DNA of 64,000 nucleotides from Crotophaga sulcirostris. Taxonomy: Eukaryota > Chordata > Aves > Cuculiformes > Crotophagidae. Every line of letters begins with the position of its first letter. Within the stretch, counting starts at the first letter, position 1. Below are positions 1 through 11,656 of this stretch, one piece after another. The position numbers and the translations under genes were made by a program. The notes below the pieces were generated by a model. That model did not search any database and was not told where the DNA came from. It was given only the letters and a program-made list of their open reading frames with translations. The stretch is from NCBI GenBank assembly GCA_013397455.1, contig VYZB01000924.1, positions 88,204 to 152,203 of the forward strand, written 5' to 3'.

Positions 1-994
1 GAATCTTTGCCTCTACCTACAGCTTCATGAAGCACAAAAGGTGCTATTAGGGTAACCACAGTGCCACCACACAGTCTCTGCTTTGGAGGACTCCTAAGCA
101 TGTGGCCCTGTATCCCTACGTACCAGCACTGAAGCAGGAGTATTGGAGCTGCTGCTGCAGATTGACACTAGTGACAGCTCAAAAGCTGGAAAACTTCACA
201 CCGTAGATGCTTATTAGTGTTCGTGTGTGTACATTAACTGCGTTAAACATTACATGGAATGATAATGCGGTTTCTAGGGCAGAGACAAGAGCCCAATATA
301 ATCCTGCTACTCATATCTAAGGAGCAAAGGTCATTTCAACCCGTGGACAGCAAACCCAGTGCAGGGGAATACTCACACCCCCTTGCACATAGATAAGCCA
401 CAAGTTTATTGAATAAACCAGGGGCAAAATGCAAAGGTTCCTGTGTAAATAAATCACTGCTTACGTGCACAAATGGCATAGACATAGTCATGTTTGTTAA
501 AGGGATACAGGTTGAAAATACAGCCAAAGTGGAATCAAAATGTTTGTGTGCTATTTTAAACATTTAAAAACTATTTCAACCCATTTCCATTCCACTTGTT
601 AATTCTGCTTGGCTTTAAAAGTGTAGTGCACTCCTCCTCCGCTCTAGTTTGTGTAATAACCCTGCTGCCTTTGCAGCTGTTTTTAAATACCATTTCCTGA
701 ATTAGTTCTAATTTCCACATTAAAAACCGTAACTATTTGGAACTAATCTTCATTTTGCCATTCATGAGCCAGCAGTCTGTCAGCAAGGCATAAAACTAGA
801 CAATATATATAAGGTACTCTAATGAGTCTCTTTAAGCCCCTGTTCAGCATACATTACTGCCTTATCAGAGTTTCCACCCAAATAACAATACTTTTAAATT
901 CAAAGTCAGTATTGTAACAGTATGTATTATGGTTAATATCTTTACCTACTCTTGCATTTATTTGTGCATTTTAGTGAATTAAAAAACATTTTAC
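1..994 (-). other. MEIOB intron, 3' part cut by window edge
   Basis: AT-rich sequence downstream of the 995 donor. I looked for the next MEIOB exon on the minus strand and found none. No repeat family or RNA gene is recognised. Confidence 0.7.
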
Positions 995-1095
995 CATACT
1001 ATTGGAAAGGACATCTCTGTTTCATCATACAGCTTTACTTCACACCTCTGACCCTTTCTTTTGTCTGAAGTCATAAAATACTTTGGCTCCCCAAC
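995..1095 (-). CDS. MEIOB: MEIOB sixth coding exon (last one inside the window)
   Basis: It has no internal start and is easily missed. Acceptor TTTCTTTCTTCTTAAAG precedes GTT; the donor is ATG|GTAAAA at 994. It encodes [20 protein letters not shown] then [13 protein letters not shown] plus TG of a Cys codon (phase 2). This matches the mammalian order VGEPKYF, [15 protein letters not shown], with the expected Cys next. The exon starts in phase 0, as the previous one requires. The following exon, expected to begin with the WDNES region, is not found in 1-994 and must lie to the left. Confidence 0.95.
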
Positions 1096-4000
1096 CTTTA
1101 AGAAGAAAGAAATGCAGTCACTTTTCCTCCACTAAGTGTTTAGGAGAGTAAAATTGATAATCTAGAAAACAGAAGAGTTCAAAAGGGGAAAAAAACATGT
1201 CCACCATTAAAAGTAAACCTGTACACCACTAAAAGTTTATCAACAATAATTTTACTTCAAAACAGAGTGACATATTTTATTTTCTAATAATTGGTGGTTT
1301 AAATATTTGCAAATTATCTACTGCTTGCACATGCGTGATTTCAAACAGACATCTGATGTATTTCCATTCCCTGAATCTTCCCCTTCACATTGATGAGGAT
1401 CTCAAGTAGCTGGAATGGTGGTTGTAACTCAGCTGAAGTGACTGACAATCTAAACAGAGAGAAACAGTGATTCCTGTCCACTATGAGTCCCAAAATCCGT
1501 ATCCACACTTAAGTCATTTAAGTTACCCGTGGTACAGCAAAAAACACTGCTCTGTTGTGGCTCCTTAACTTACTGACATCACAGCTGCAAGCACGTTAAG
1601 GATCCTTCCATCGAGGCTTTGTCCGTTGGCAGTGATATCACCCAGTGAATAATAGTCCTGCGGGTCCTTGACAGGCAGATGCAGCAGGGAAAGCAGTTTG
1701 ATGTCCATTTCATAACAGGAAGAAGTTTTGACCACTGAATGATTCTCACTGAGCAATAGTTTGTAGCAACTAGACAGTGTGCACAAAACAAATCACATCA
1801 ATCAACATTTCAGTATATTAACAGTGCAAAATATTAATTTAATTCACATGAGAAAATAACTGCTGATTTATTCCTTTTTTTTTTCCCCTAAAGGTATGGA
1901 AAAGTTTGCAATTAATTTGTTCCAAAATTATTTTTTAAAAGTTACATACTTTTCTCTTATGGAAGACTTATTATTGTGTACTTCATACTTATTTAGACTT
2001 GCAAAGTCAGCATGCATTGCTAGCCATGTGCAATACATATTTGTAAGTCTATCAGCCCTTATCAGTCACTAAAAATAAAATAAATTGAAATGTTTGTAAT
2101 GCAGGTAACAGAGGTTTTGGCATCATGATGTAAGACAACACTGCTGTAGTCAGACTGGATTTGGTAAGGTGCTTTCAAAAGGAACAGCCCAATGACCTCA
2201 ATAATATTTATAAAGTGCTGTTAGCCAGTGGAAATAAGATATATTCAGTATATTCTGGATAAATATATTTTACAAATGCTTATGAAATCTATAGATTTAG
2301 AGAGTAGCTCTTTTCCTCAGTGAAATTTCTACATGGCATTTGTTCTTTTATTTCTCCCTGCTTAGCTAGAAAGCAAGTGTGACTACAGCAGCTATGCAAT
2401 TGCTACAAAGCTTAGAAATTATCAGTCAGCAAGAATGTAAAATTTGAAACTTGCCAATTTTGTGTGCGTATATACAATATTCTTATGACTGTGATATGAT
2501 TAAAAATATGAGAATATGACCACTTAGGAAAGAAACTAGTTAAAGAACAAGTGTATTAGTCTAACATCTACGTCTTAGATATCCAAGATAAGTTAAGACA
2601 TATCTCAATTACGACTTGGAGTGTTTGTTAGTTTCATACACTGGTTCAAATTGTTTAGATTTTGGAGAATGCACTGAAAGACAACATGTAAACATTGCAT
2701 GATGCAAAAGGGATGGCAATGTCTTACCTAATTAAGCAACAAATATTATCACAGCATATTAAAATACCTTCTACATAAAAACCTGAATGAATTTTGAGAA
2801 GGATATACTACCCCTAAGGCAGTGATGGCTGACTAAACATTTGGGCAAAATCAAATCAATTGCAAATTATTTTAGTAGACTTTACCCAAAGAATGAAATT
2901 TACTCTGTTTGATTACAAAAAGTGTTATTACTTTATGACAGAACTCCAAAGTCCATATGCTGAGAAGTATATTCTCTTTTGGGATTATTTGCCCATACAT
3001 GGTTGAGCACAGGGAAGAAGGTACAGATACATAAGATGACCAACCCCAAATATCTCTACCAATTGACAATTAAAGCAAGCATTAACTTGATCTTTCTGGA
3101 AAGAACTACCAGTCTATGCTTTACATTTACCTAGGAGTTACAGGGTTGAATTTTTCTTCCCTTTCTGCATCCTTTGACTGAACTAAAGGATTTTCAATTG
3201 TAACTAAAATAAAACATTGATAAGTAATGTTAGAAAACTGAATATACATACATATAAAGAGAAATGGCTTTTTAAAATGGTTGTTTTCAAGGTTAGTATG
3301 GAAAAGATACGTCCAGTAAATGCTGCTAAATGTTTTCAGACTGAAAACCCTGTCTTGTCCAGACAGCTCACACTGTATCCAAAGTACCACAGGAGTCACT
3401 AAAACATTTAATGGAAAGAAAATGACACCAAGTTCTGGTGCATATGCTCTTTGTAGTCACAAGTTTTATCCAAGTGCTCTGGTCTAGCAACCATGGACCA
3501 AGTCTCTCTATTAACTCAACAAGATAAAAAGCACAGCCTGCAAATAAATACAAGATTTTTTTTGTGTTATTACAAACAACCATAGTCATATCTGTAATGA
3601 AATCTACAGAGCATTTTTCGTAATTTAGAAGAACTGAATATAATGCAAGAATTTAGATCGATTGACTATAGATAAAGGTTCTGGGTGGCTGAGTTCAGTG
3701 GATTTGTATCTAGTCGTTTTGTTGACATATTTACTGGTTTCAAATTTAAATCCTTGAAATCTTATTACTCTCCTCTTTATAACAGAATTTGTTTCCAATT
3801 AAAACTGTTTTCTGAGTCCTTGGAGAAAAATATAGCAAAACCACAAACACAGCACACTGATTTACTGGGAAAAAACAAACCCATATTCAAACAGAAATAT
3901 GTTAAGAATAAACTCTGGCTTACCACAATCACCAACTCTAAAGCTTTCTGAAAGCGCTCTAACATACTCTTCTCTGCCCCAAGAAGTTACATTTATAAAA

Positions 4001-7000
4001 TAAGTTGGTGAATCACGAATAGTAAAGCTGAAAGTGTATCTTTCTGACCCAATGTCTGCAAAAATAAACAATACTGTTACAATTCATTAGCACAGCTTGA
4101 TTTCGGTCTAGAATGTATGTATAAAAAATGTTGTTTGGAGTCTTTCCTAGGTTTTGTCAGGAGTTGACCCCTGCAATCTGGTGAGTACCACTAGAGGCCA
4201 GCAGACTGTTCAGTAAACACCAGTGGTCGTGAACCGCACAGCTAGAACTTCCAACGTGGTTGTCTTGTGCCATCCTGCGCGGACCACTTGACTTTGTGAG
4301 GCCCAATGTGAGAGAAGTGAGAACTGCACGATGCTACATTTAGAGCACCGATAAACACGAGCAGCGCTAATGCATGAAACAGCGCTATGGGCGTGTCCAT
4401 ACTAGGCCAAATTTTGCAGGGGGTAGGCTGTCTGTAGACAGCTGTGCCCATGAACGAGACCACCATGGTGGCAGGCAAGGCCACAGATCAAAGGCACTGT
4501 CACTGCCCAGATAGTTCCAAGGGGTTTGACTGCTTAAAGCAAAGTGTTTCCAGCTCTGTGGAAAGTTCGTGGTCAAGATGGTATTGGACTCGGAAACACT
4601 GAGCTCCCTTTTCTCCTTCAGCTAACTAACAAAGTTTTCTAGAGATCATACAGCATTGTGCAATATGTGATTTTTAAACAATCTGCACATAGTAAGCACA
4701 AACTGACTGAAGTTCCATGGAGGCATAAATAGGAACACCACATTTTCAGACCATATAGAACTATTTCTGGTGATGATGATGACTTCCTTCTAAAAATCCC
4801 CCACTAGAGCAGCTCAGCATGATGACAACACCAACAACACAGTTGAGCTCTTCACACAGAGCTGGAACTGCTCCCTGGGACTGGAGATGCTTCCTAACAG
4901 TGTCCCTGTCATCCCTAGACTGTAGATATATTACTTCAATTTCCGAATAATGCAATATTAACAACACATTGTTCCCATTTTTTTCTCCAGGAATATAAGA
5001 TAAGAGAAAACTGATGCCACTCAGACCAGAAATTACTTGTTTCACACCTCTAGACATCTCCTTAACATTCCTGTTCTAGGAGAGAATGGCTATGGAGGGA
5101 CCAGTTCAGTTCCAGCAGAATTTGTATGACCTGCTTCAGGCCCTGAAACGTTTTCCTGAGGGAGGTTTTCCAAACAGATTCTAATTGATAAGGTAGTTTT
5201 AGTCAAACTAATGCAAGCTCTTTCATCTTTGTTCTCAAACATACACAAGTAGTTTTGCACATTTGTATTCTATACATTTTACATTAAGAAGTCTCTTTAT
5301 CATTTAGATATTGATTTCAGTCATAGATGCTAATTTATACCATATAAGAAAACAAAGTAAAAGTAGTTAAAAGGGATTGTACTTTTTCTGTCTGGGAAGC
5401 TTCTGACATCTGTTTTCCCAATAACCACACCGATTACATTCTGAAAAATAAAAAGATTATAGAATACAAGTATTAAACACAGATGCAAATGATGAATTAG
5501 ATTTCCTGGACTTGTACTGTACTGATGATAATAAACATATTTTTGACTGGTAGTCATTTTAATCTATTTATTCCACAGTGCCGCACAAACTAAGGACTAA
5601 AACATAAACATACAATTTTACTTTAAGAAAAAGAATGACTAATAAAATATTAAAAGAGATACATCTGTTTCTGTTTGTAAAGACAATGGGAGGACAAAAG
5701 TTCACCCAAAGCATTCAGAATTTTGGCTGCTCTACAGCCGTCTCTCCTCAGGTAGGCAGCAATGTTGTTATTTCACACTCTCTGTACAGGATCTCCTTCA
5801 ATGGACCATGAAAGGTCTGGACAGGATTTATTTTACAGTTAAGCATCCCAGGTTTCCCCTGCTGTCAGCACCGAGATACACACATGTACATCCACAGGGC
5901 AGGCCGTTTATCCTATCCTCATCCAAGCAACCTAAATTTCTACAGGTACCTCTGACTATAAAGACTGTGAACCTTTTCGATGATTCAAACAAAAATCAAT
6001 CTTATTCTGCTTTGCTGAAGCTGTATTTATGAAGTAAGAGCACCCCAGTCTAAATTGTCAAACTGAACTACTAGGAGCAAACATCCATAGGAAGAATGAT
6101 ACTGCGTGGTGGGATTTTTATAAAAAAGGCCCACCTCAGTGTAAGAGGAGAGTATTGCAGTGTTAATCTGGGAATTTTAAAGGCAAGGAATGTAAGTCAG
6201 TATGGTAACAAGGACTGGAAGGAGAGACTGACATTGCAGTAGCACAAGGGTACTTCAGAACATGATGCACGACACCTCTCTTCCACTTCACAGGTGCCCT
6301 TACTTGCAGTACTGCCTGGCTTTCTCTTTCAAGCCAGGGAACCACAAAGGGCAAGCAAGGGGCAGTGTAACCATGTAAAAATCCACACAGGTGGAATTTT
6401 GCATCTATCCACAATGCTACCTGAAGGATTTCACTGTAACAGTATTGACGTATACTCAGAAAGTAGCCTTCGTGTTCCCAGTTTGCTTTGAATCACTAGA
6501 TGGAGCAAGGTAACTGTCTTATCCTGCAGTGGTGGAAACAAACTCGTTAAGAGGATGTGTGTGTACAGCAGCGCAATATCCTAGCTCTTTCAATCTTTTT
6601 GACAGAATACTTTCTATCTGTCCGCAACATGTAGTGATTTAGATTAGGGTTTTAGTTTTCTATTTTTGGTTTTATTTCTTAAAAAAAAAAATCCCACATT
6701 TCAATTAAATCTGAGTGCAACACACCCTGTGTCTCACCACCAGCCAAAAAAGCTGACATTTAGGATGGCTCTTCACAGGAACTAAGCTGATGTAAATCTG
6801 CAGTTTCCAAAAGAGACCTCCCCATCCCTGCTGCGATTATATTCATCTCTCTCACATTAGCACTAAGCCTGCACAGCAAGTGGCAGAAGGAAGTGACCTG
6901 GCTGGAAACTATTTTGGGGGGGATGGGGAGAAAAAGGGTAGAAAAACTTCCAGAGATCATTTCCTTGATCAGTTTATTGTGCAACTACACAAGTAGTGGT

Positions 7001-8000
7001 TTCACCAGAGGAGAGGGAGCGGAACGGGCGTGCAAGGAGGAAGCGGGCCATGCTGCCTTTTTTGGTAGAGCATTGCTTAAGGCCACTCAACCAAATCATG
7101 AGACTGCAGCATTAATACATTGCAAGTTCCTTAGGCTTTGATCTGTTTCATTTTTACAAAATAAACCGCAACTTAAAAAAAACATGACTGAGTGTTGTGT
7201 GCTCAACTGTTTTAACCTCCTAAATACATACCAATCGTTCTGTCGTGAGATACTAGTGAACTGCTTTTTATAAAAGTACTTTGGCTATATGTTGCTAATT
7301 GCAATGCTCAAGGTTAGTTATCTTTAAGTTCTTTAAGTTTACTCTTTGGTTCATCCCACACAAGCAAAATTTAATTCATAAACTGACAACACAAAACCTG
7401 CTTTTCGTTCTAAAGAAACAGAAGACATCCTATCTCACCTGTAACTGCGAGATATTTAACCGTTTAAAGCACCATTCAATGAGAGTTTTGTTTGAATAAC
7501 TCAGGACTATGTTATTTAGCTCAGTGCAACCGAGCACACAAGTAAAGACTGCAGGATTGGGTCTTATGTTCATAGCTTACAGTGAAAGACTATTGTAGGT
7601 TACAGATGTATTCTGACTGCATAATGCTGACTCTGTACATGTCTTTACTAATTCCACATTCATTTAAAACATTACAAAGAAGCCTCTGATACTTTCAGAC
7701 ATTGAATTGTCCAGTCAATATCTGTAGTTGCGGTATCCACGTACTATGGACAACAGCATCAATTTTCATTTTGCTGGTTTATACACAAAGAAGGTAAGGT
7801 ACTTCATATCTAACAATTACACTAATGCTATTAGTATCTAAATACACGCCAATTACATAATTTTGCAGTAATTTAATACAGTCATATACCATTTCATTTG
7901 AGAACAAAAGTACTATGTCTATGAGACTTACAGGACGAGCAAGATTTGGATGAAGATCTGAAAGTGCAACAAACTCCCGTGCTGAACCAGAATAAGCCAT
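995..8000 (-). CDS. MEIOB: MEIOB, meiosis-specific OB-domain protein, 5' part of gene (six coding exons)
   Basis: Spliced coding region: 8000-7932, 5440-5383, 4055-3924, 3203-3131, 1769-1574 and 1095-995, continuing beyond position 1. The six pieces (69, 58, 132, 73, 196 and 101 bases) join without a frame break and each has GT/AG borders, giving 209 codons plus 2 bases of a protein usually about 440-470 residues long. Family signatures include [53 protein letters not shown] and VGEPKYF. Known role: MEIOB is a paralogue of the large RPA subunit that binds single-stranded DNA in meiotic nuclei. It partners SPATA22 and stabilises recombination intermediates. The window covers the N-terminal region and the start of the central OB fold. 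No stop or frameshift is seen, so the gene looks intact here. The identification rests on remembered family sequence, not on a search. Confidence 0.95.
1096..1573 (-). other. MEIOB intron between fifth and sixth coding exons
   Basis: A short intron. It holds one exon-like open stretch on the minus strand near 1350-1460 behind a good acceptor (CTCTCTGTTTAG), but its phase does not fit the flanking exons, so I treat it as intronic. Confidence 0.8.
1574..1769 (-). CDS. MEIOB: MEIOB fifth coding exon
   Basis: A 196-base exon, phase 2 in and phase 0 out. The acceptor CACTGTCTAG has a modest pyrimidine tract and the donor TCA|GTAAGT is perfect. It encodes [54 protein letters not shown] and LAAVMS. 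GDI-N-G-R-I-NVLAAV is the start of the central OB fold related to RPA1. An ATG inside an upstream reading frame at 1786 is intronic and not a start. Confidence 0.96.
1770..3130 (-). other. MEIOB intron
   Basis: AT-rich intron with a T-rich run near 1876-1887. No further feature is supported. Confidence 0.8.
3131..3203 (-). CDS. MEIOB: MEIOB fourth coding exon
   Basis: A 73-base exon with acceptor TGTTTTATTTTAG and donor AG|GTAAAT. It enters in phase 1, the first codon completing Val, and leaves in phase 2. It encodes [20 protein letters not shown], then VTP and two bases of Ser. The block between the conserved IENPL and EEKF motifs is charged. Length and phases fit both neighbouring exons exactly. 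Confidence 0.94.
3204..3923 (-). other. MEIOB intron
   Basis: AT-rich intron with no recognised repeat or gene. Open frames here on the plus strand have no family resemblance. Confidence 0.8.
3924..4055 (-). CDS. MEIOB: MEIOB third coding exon
   Basis: This 132-base exon has acceptor TTTATTTTTGCAG and donor G|GTAAGC, entering and leaving in phase 1. It encodes [16 protein letters not shown], then a hydrophobic and aromatic stretch (YFINVTSWG), then [16 protein letters not shown]. This is the strand-rich N-terminal OB-like region of MEIOB. Conservation with mammalian MEIOB is the highest of the exons here. Confidence 0.96.
4056..5382 (-). other. MEIOB intron
   Basis: Mixed composition, with a more GC-rich patch at about 4140-4580. 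Nothing recognisable as a gene or repeat. Confidence 0.75.
5383..5440 (-). CDS. MEIOB: MEIOB second coding exon
   Basis: It encodes 19 residues, [19 protein letters not shown], plus one base of the next codon. The acceptor is TTTATTTTTCAG. It enters in phase 0 and leaves in phase 1; the leftover A joins AC of the next exon to give Asn, as in mammalian MEIOB. The donor (AAA|GTACAA) is weak, agreeing with consensus only at the GT and the A at +3. No better donor is visible nearby, and the protein homology demands this junction. Confidence 0.93.
5441..7931 (-). other. MEIOB intron
   Basis: AT-rich intron of about 2.5 kb. A short A-run lies near 6679-6690. No exon or repeat family is recognised. 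Confidence 0.75.
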
Positions 8001-8007
8001 TCTTTAT
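7932..8007 (-). CDS. MEIOB: MEIOB first coding exon (exon 2 if one noncoding exon lies upstream)
   Basis: The coding part is 8000-7932 and encodes 23 residues beginning [11 protein letters not shown] and ending at LARP in phase 0. The start ATG at 8000-7998 is fixed by an in-frame TAA two codons upstream, immediately after a plausible acceptor (TTTTTCTCAAGTTACAG, exon base 8007). The exon therefore probably begins with seven 5'UTR bases and an untranslated exon lies further upstream. The donor at 7931 is a perfect GTAAGT. The pattern LSDLxxNxA matches the N-terminus of vertebrate MEIOB. Confidence 0.9.
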
Positions 8008-8255
8008 CTGTAACTTGAGAAAAATAATTTAGATTTTTAAAAAAATCTAAACAAATCACTCAGAACTATTCATAGTGAGAACAAGTTATTTTTTAACACA
8101 AATGTTTTGACCTAAATAGCATCTGTCTTCAATAAAAACCATTTCCAAGCTATCTGAAGCAGACAATTCTTTATTGTTTGTATTTGGCATTGTAAGTTAT
8201 GAATTTTACTATAACCACTCTACCTATGCTTCTCAAATAAAGGTCTGTAATTTTC

Positions 8256-8279
8256 ATTTATTTATTTATTTATTTATTC
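8256..8279. repeat. (TTTA)n microsatellite
   Basis: About six uninterrupted tetranucleotide units. Confidence 0.9.
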
Positions 8280-9038
8280 AGCATTAAGTGACTCCATTAG
8301 CACCAGCCTCTGAAAAATATTTACCCTCCTTCTGTCTGGGAAGTCCAGCTGAATTTAATGAGGCAGTTCATATATAAAAGGCCATTTATGTGGGAGGAAA
8401 GAAGAGTGTTCGGTTGCAAACCACCTTAATTGAGGTTTTGGACTTAATATTAAACTACTTTAAATGTGAGTTCATTCCTACCTCCAAGTAGAAAAGTTCT
8501 GAATTTATTAACATAGAATGTTTTAAAAATTTGTTATTTTCAGGCTGCCAACACAGCATTACTGCCTGTTCCTGTGAGCTACTGCACACTCAGGTCCTCT
8601 CTATGGATGTCAAAGTCAGGTTATGGATGCTTTGTCAACCCATCTGAATGCCTCTTGTTATTTCATGCGCGCTATCAGAGACTTTATTAATATTTAACAA
8701 ACAGTTGTCAGATTCTGGTTTTTTTGTAAAAGAAACCATCAAGTTTTCCAAATCTTAATAACCTTTAATATGAGAGAACTACTGACATTTTTCAGAGTCC
8801 TGTTCAGACTTTAAAACAGAAGTCCAGAACAGCTTTTGCAGTCTTTATACCTGGCACTTTGTGTGAGAACCATTTAAATGGGAATTAGTATAATGATCTG
8901 ATCACATACTAGAAAAGAAATAGAGAGTCTACACTATAAAGAAGTAAGCAGTTATCTGAGAGTAAAGTGATTTCTTTAAAAGAGAATTTAAAACCAAGAA
9001 AGATATCCCAAATTTGCCTCTCAAAACATACTGAACAA

Positions 9039-9121
9039 TCACAGAATCACAGAATGGTTTGGGTTGGAAGGGATTTTAAAGCCTGTGAAGTTCCACCACC
9101 CTGCCATGGGTAGGGACACCT
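9039..9121 (-). mobile_element. CR1 LINE 3' fragment
   Basis: Reads TCACAGAATCACAGAATGG followed by GGGTTGGAAGGGA and CCACCCTGCCATGGGTAGGG, which is the reverse complement of the CR1 3' end with its octamer tail. 5' truncated. Confidence 0.9.
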
Positions 9122-9686
9122 TAATGGGACCCTTAAACCTATTCCCATCCCATTATATGGAAGAATTAGTGTTCACTTACGTAGGAAAGTCACCTCAGCT
9201 ATCCCTCCAAGGCATGTTAATATTCTTACCTCAAAATAAGTTAAATATTGTTAATGGCACACCTCACACCACGTCCGAATCAGGTTAAAGGAATCAGCAC
9301 AGGGAACACCTGTATCAAAGGAAGGTTAGAGAGGGCATTTAGGATTGAAAGCCTAAATTTAAAACCAGGGTACAAGCCCCATCAGGGTGATCTGTGAGGG
9401 ACCTATCCCCTCACCACTGCCCAGGATGGGACCTGAGAGGAAGGACAAATGGAAATCACAATAATAAAAGTGTGAAGACTTTAGCACGGCCACCCCATCC
9501 CAAACTGCTCTCTGGCACCAGACAAGCTTGCACCCAAGCCGGGCCATACACTGCAAAGAGATTTTTCTTGCATGAACCCATCATCATCCTCATTAATTTC
9601 CCTGAAACACATGGCAGCCACCCCGCACAGGCAGGGATGGCATCCACCTGGAGTCTGGGCAGGCAGGAGCCTTTACCGCAGCCTAC

Positions 9687-9770
9687 CTGCTGCCAAGGAT
9701 TCCCAGGGGAGACCCCAGGTGAGATGGGAAGGGAGCACCCTGGAAGGAAGGCATGAGGTGCTCAGGGCAC
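9687..9770 (-). other. Candidate noncoding first exon of MEIOB
   Basis: The minus strand between the promoter-like cluster and a donor-like CAGCAG|GTAGGC (9686) could be the untranslated exon implied by the acceptor at 8008. The exact transcription start is unknown. A second possible donor (GCG|GTAAAG) lies about ten bases further downstream. This is inference from position and splice-site shape only. Confidence 0.35.
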
Positions 9771-9775
9771 GGAGA

Positions 9776-9811
9776 CAAAATGGCGGCCAGCTCAGTGGGC
9801 GGGAAACCAAT
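9776..9811 (-). promoter_or_regulatory. Probable MEIOB promoter: CCAAT, E2F and YY1 motifs
   Basis: On the minus strand, in the order of transcription, there is ATTGG (inverted CCAAT, 9811-9807), GTTTCCCGCCC (E2F-type, near 9807-9797) and GGCCGCCATTTTG (YY1 type, 9788-9776). The surrounding 9750-9900 is richer in CpG than the AT-rich MEIOB introns. It lies about 1.8 kb upstream of the first coding exon, where a promoter is expected. E2F6-containing repressor complexes are known to silence germline genes through such E2F sites, which would suit a meiotic gene, but no binding is shown here. The site could also drive a divergent plus-strand transcript. Confidence 0.55.
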
Positions 9812-10477
9812 CCTGCACCCTCACACTGCCCACGCCCTTCCCTCAGCGGCAGTGCGGGCATGAGGGCGAGCGCTGTGAGGGCAACCAGGGCTCCACACAG
9901 AAGGCACTGGACATGGCTCAGAGGATGGCTGCCAAAAATAACCCTCAGACACCAGAAATGCAAAGTGCTGGGGCTTTGCCATGCTTGAGGAAGGGTGCTC
10001 AGCCCAGAGGGATCAGCTCAGGCCATGGCGCCATTGGCTTCAGTCAACATCAGGTCCAGAGCTGAGGGCTCAGAGCTTATTTTTTGCTTTTCTTTGCTAG
10101 TCCTCTGCTCTGTGTGGCTTCACCCGAGTCCCCAGCCATTCCTGCCCCATCACTCCCTCTGGGACAGCACCTTCAACCCCACGCACCAAGTTTCCACTGT
10201 TCATTTAAACAAACTTATTGCATCTTTTCCTTGCTGTTCTAACACAATTTCTATGTTTTCTTGCAGTTCTCCTCCACAGCAGACCAAGGAAGATTTTTTT
10301 CTAACCAAATCCATTCAGTAGGATTGTTAGCAGATCTCAACTCCCTAGACTTAAAGCTGACGAAGCACCAGCCTGGGATCCTAAAGCCAAGCTCATTCTG
10401 CTACAATTACAAATGCACAACGCATCAGGAAGACAAAGCACAATGCAGAAAGATCTGAAGGAGCTATTCCCTGAGTC

Positions 10478-10492
10478 TTTTTTTTTTTTTTT
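10478..10492. repeat. Poly-T run
   Basis: Fifteen T in a row. Confidence 0.9.
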
Positions 10493-11639
10493 GTGGTAGT
10501 CTAAGGAAAAAAACATTACAGCCTGTATTTTATAAGTGAATTAAAATTTATGGCTTAAGATACTATTTGTATTGATTTGTGCACAGCACTTCTGGATTTC
10601 CAGGCCCTGCAGAAGACTGGAGCAAGCCATTTTGTCCATTTATATTGCATATAAAATTATTTTTCATAAAATCGATACTCTTCACTTCTGTATCATAAAA
10701 AATTTTCCTCCTGATGAGTAATTTTATGACCTCGAGGGTCATGGCTCTTGAAGTTTTTAGTGTAGCCTGACAAATTCTCTGTGTTGACTCTGTATTACAG
10801 GATCTTTTATTTCTTCAATTAAACAGCTGAAAATGGACACCACCTGTGCTCTCATATTTATTGTGTCACTAAAGTCCATGATAATTACACCGTGCTGATG
10901 ACAAACGGCATGCCAGAGAACTGACAGCCTGGGTGGGTTGGTTTTTTTTTAGATCATATTTTATACAATATGATTCATGGTTCTAAGTTTGTTCCATAGT
11001 TTTGAAGTCTCCAGTAAACAGAATTACGTCATTTTTTTCCTTAGTTCTGTTTTTTCAGTTATCTCAAGCAGAAGATAACGAATATGCTGATGGGATTCGA
11101 ATCGAATGGGAAGAAGAACTTGTACACTAGCTGGAAAATGCTGACAAAAGTACAGGTCTCATTCTTACCACAATGGCTGCAAGGTAAACCAGGAAAAAAA
11201 ACCCAAAACACAGAAATGAGGTCTATGAGATCTCCACAGCTGCCGAAAATGATAAAAACAAGATCACAGCCCATGGACTTACAGGTGTCCAGCTTGTCTA
11301 GTATCTCAGCAAGGTTTTGGTGGGATGCAAGCACCTACTTAAATGGAACCTTGCTGAACTGAGCTGGGATCTTGCACTGCTGCCCAGCTTGGTCACCACT
11401 TTCATTAGGTTTTGTCCAAGTTGAGCTGCCTTTCAACCACAGGCACAAAGGGCAGGTGAAACCCGATGCTGCCCGGTGCTCCAGGGCCACAGGCTTTGTT
11501 TCATTTCAAAGCCACCAGAACAAGGATGCTGTTGTGCACCACTCCTTGGCTTCCCCATAGCCTCAAGTAGACGTCTAACGATCAGGTGTGTTTGCTTTGT
11601 GGTTTAGTCCCACTCCCATTTTCAATGTGTCTACTTTTC

Positions 11640-11656
11640 AAAAAAAAAAAAAAAAA
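11640..11656. repeat. Poly-A run
   Basis: Seventeen A in a row; no retroposed gene is recognisable upstream. Confidence 0.9.

Larger units (their letters stand above)
8008..9686 (-). other. Probable MEIOB 5'UTR intron
   Basis: It runs from the acceptor before the start codon up to a possible donor (CAGCAG|GTAGGC, intron base 9686). It contains a TTTA microsatellite and one CR1 fragment. Its extent is inferred, because the noncoding first exon was not confirmed. Confidence 0.45.

Noticed and set aside
1343..1463. Exon-like minus-strand stretch reading [20 protein letters not shown] after a good acceptor
   Set aside because: It lies inside a MEIOB intron, its phase (needing two prior bases) does not match the phase 0 end of the previous exon, it ends in a stop, and MEIOB homology runs directly from 1574 to 1095 without it.
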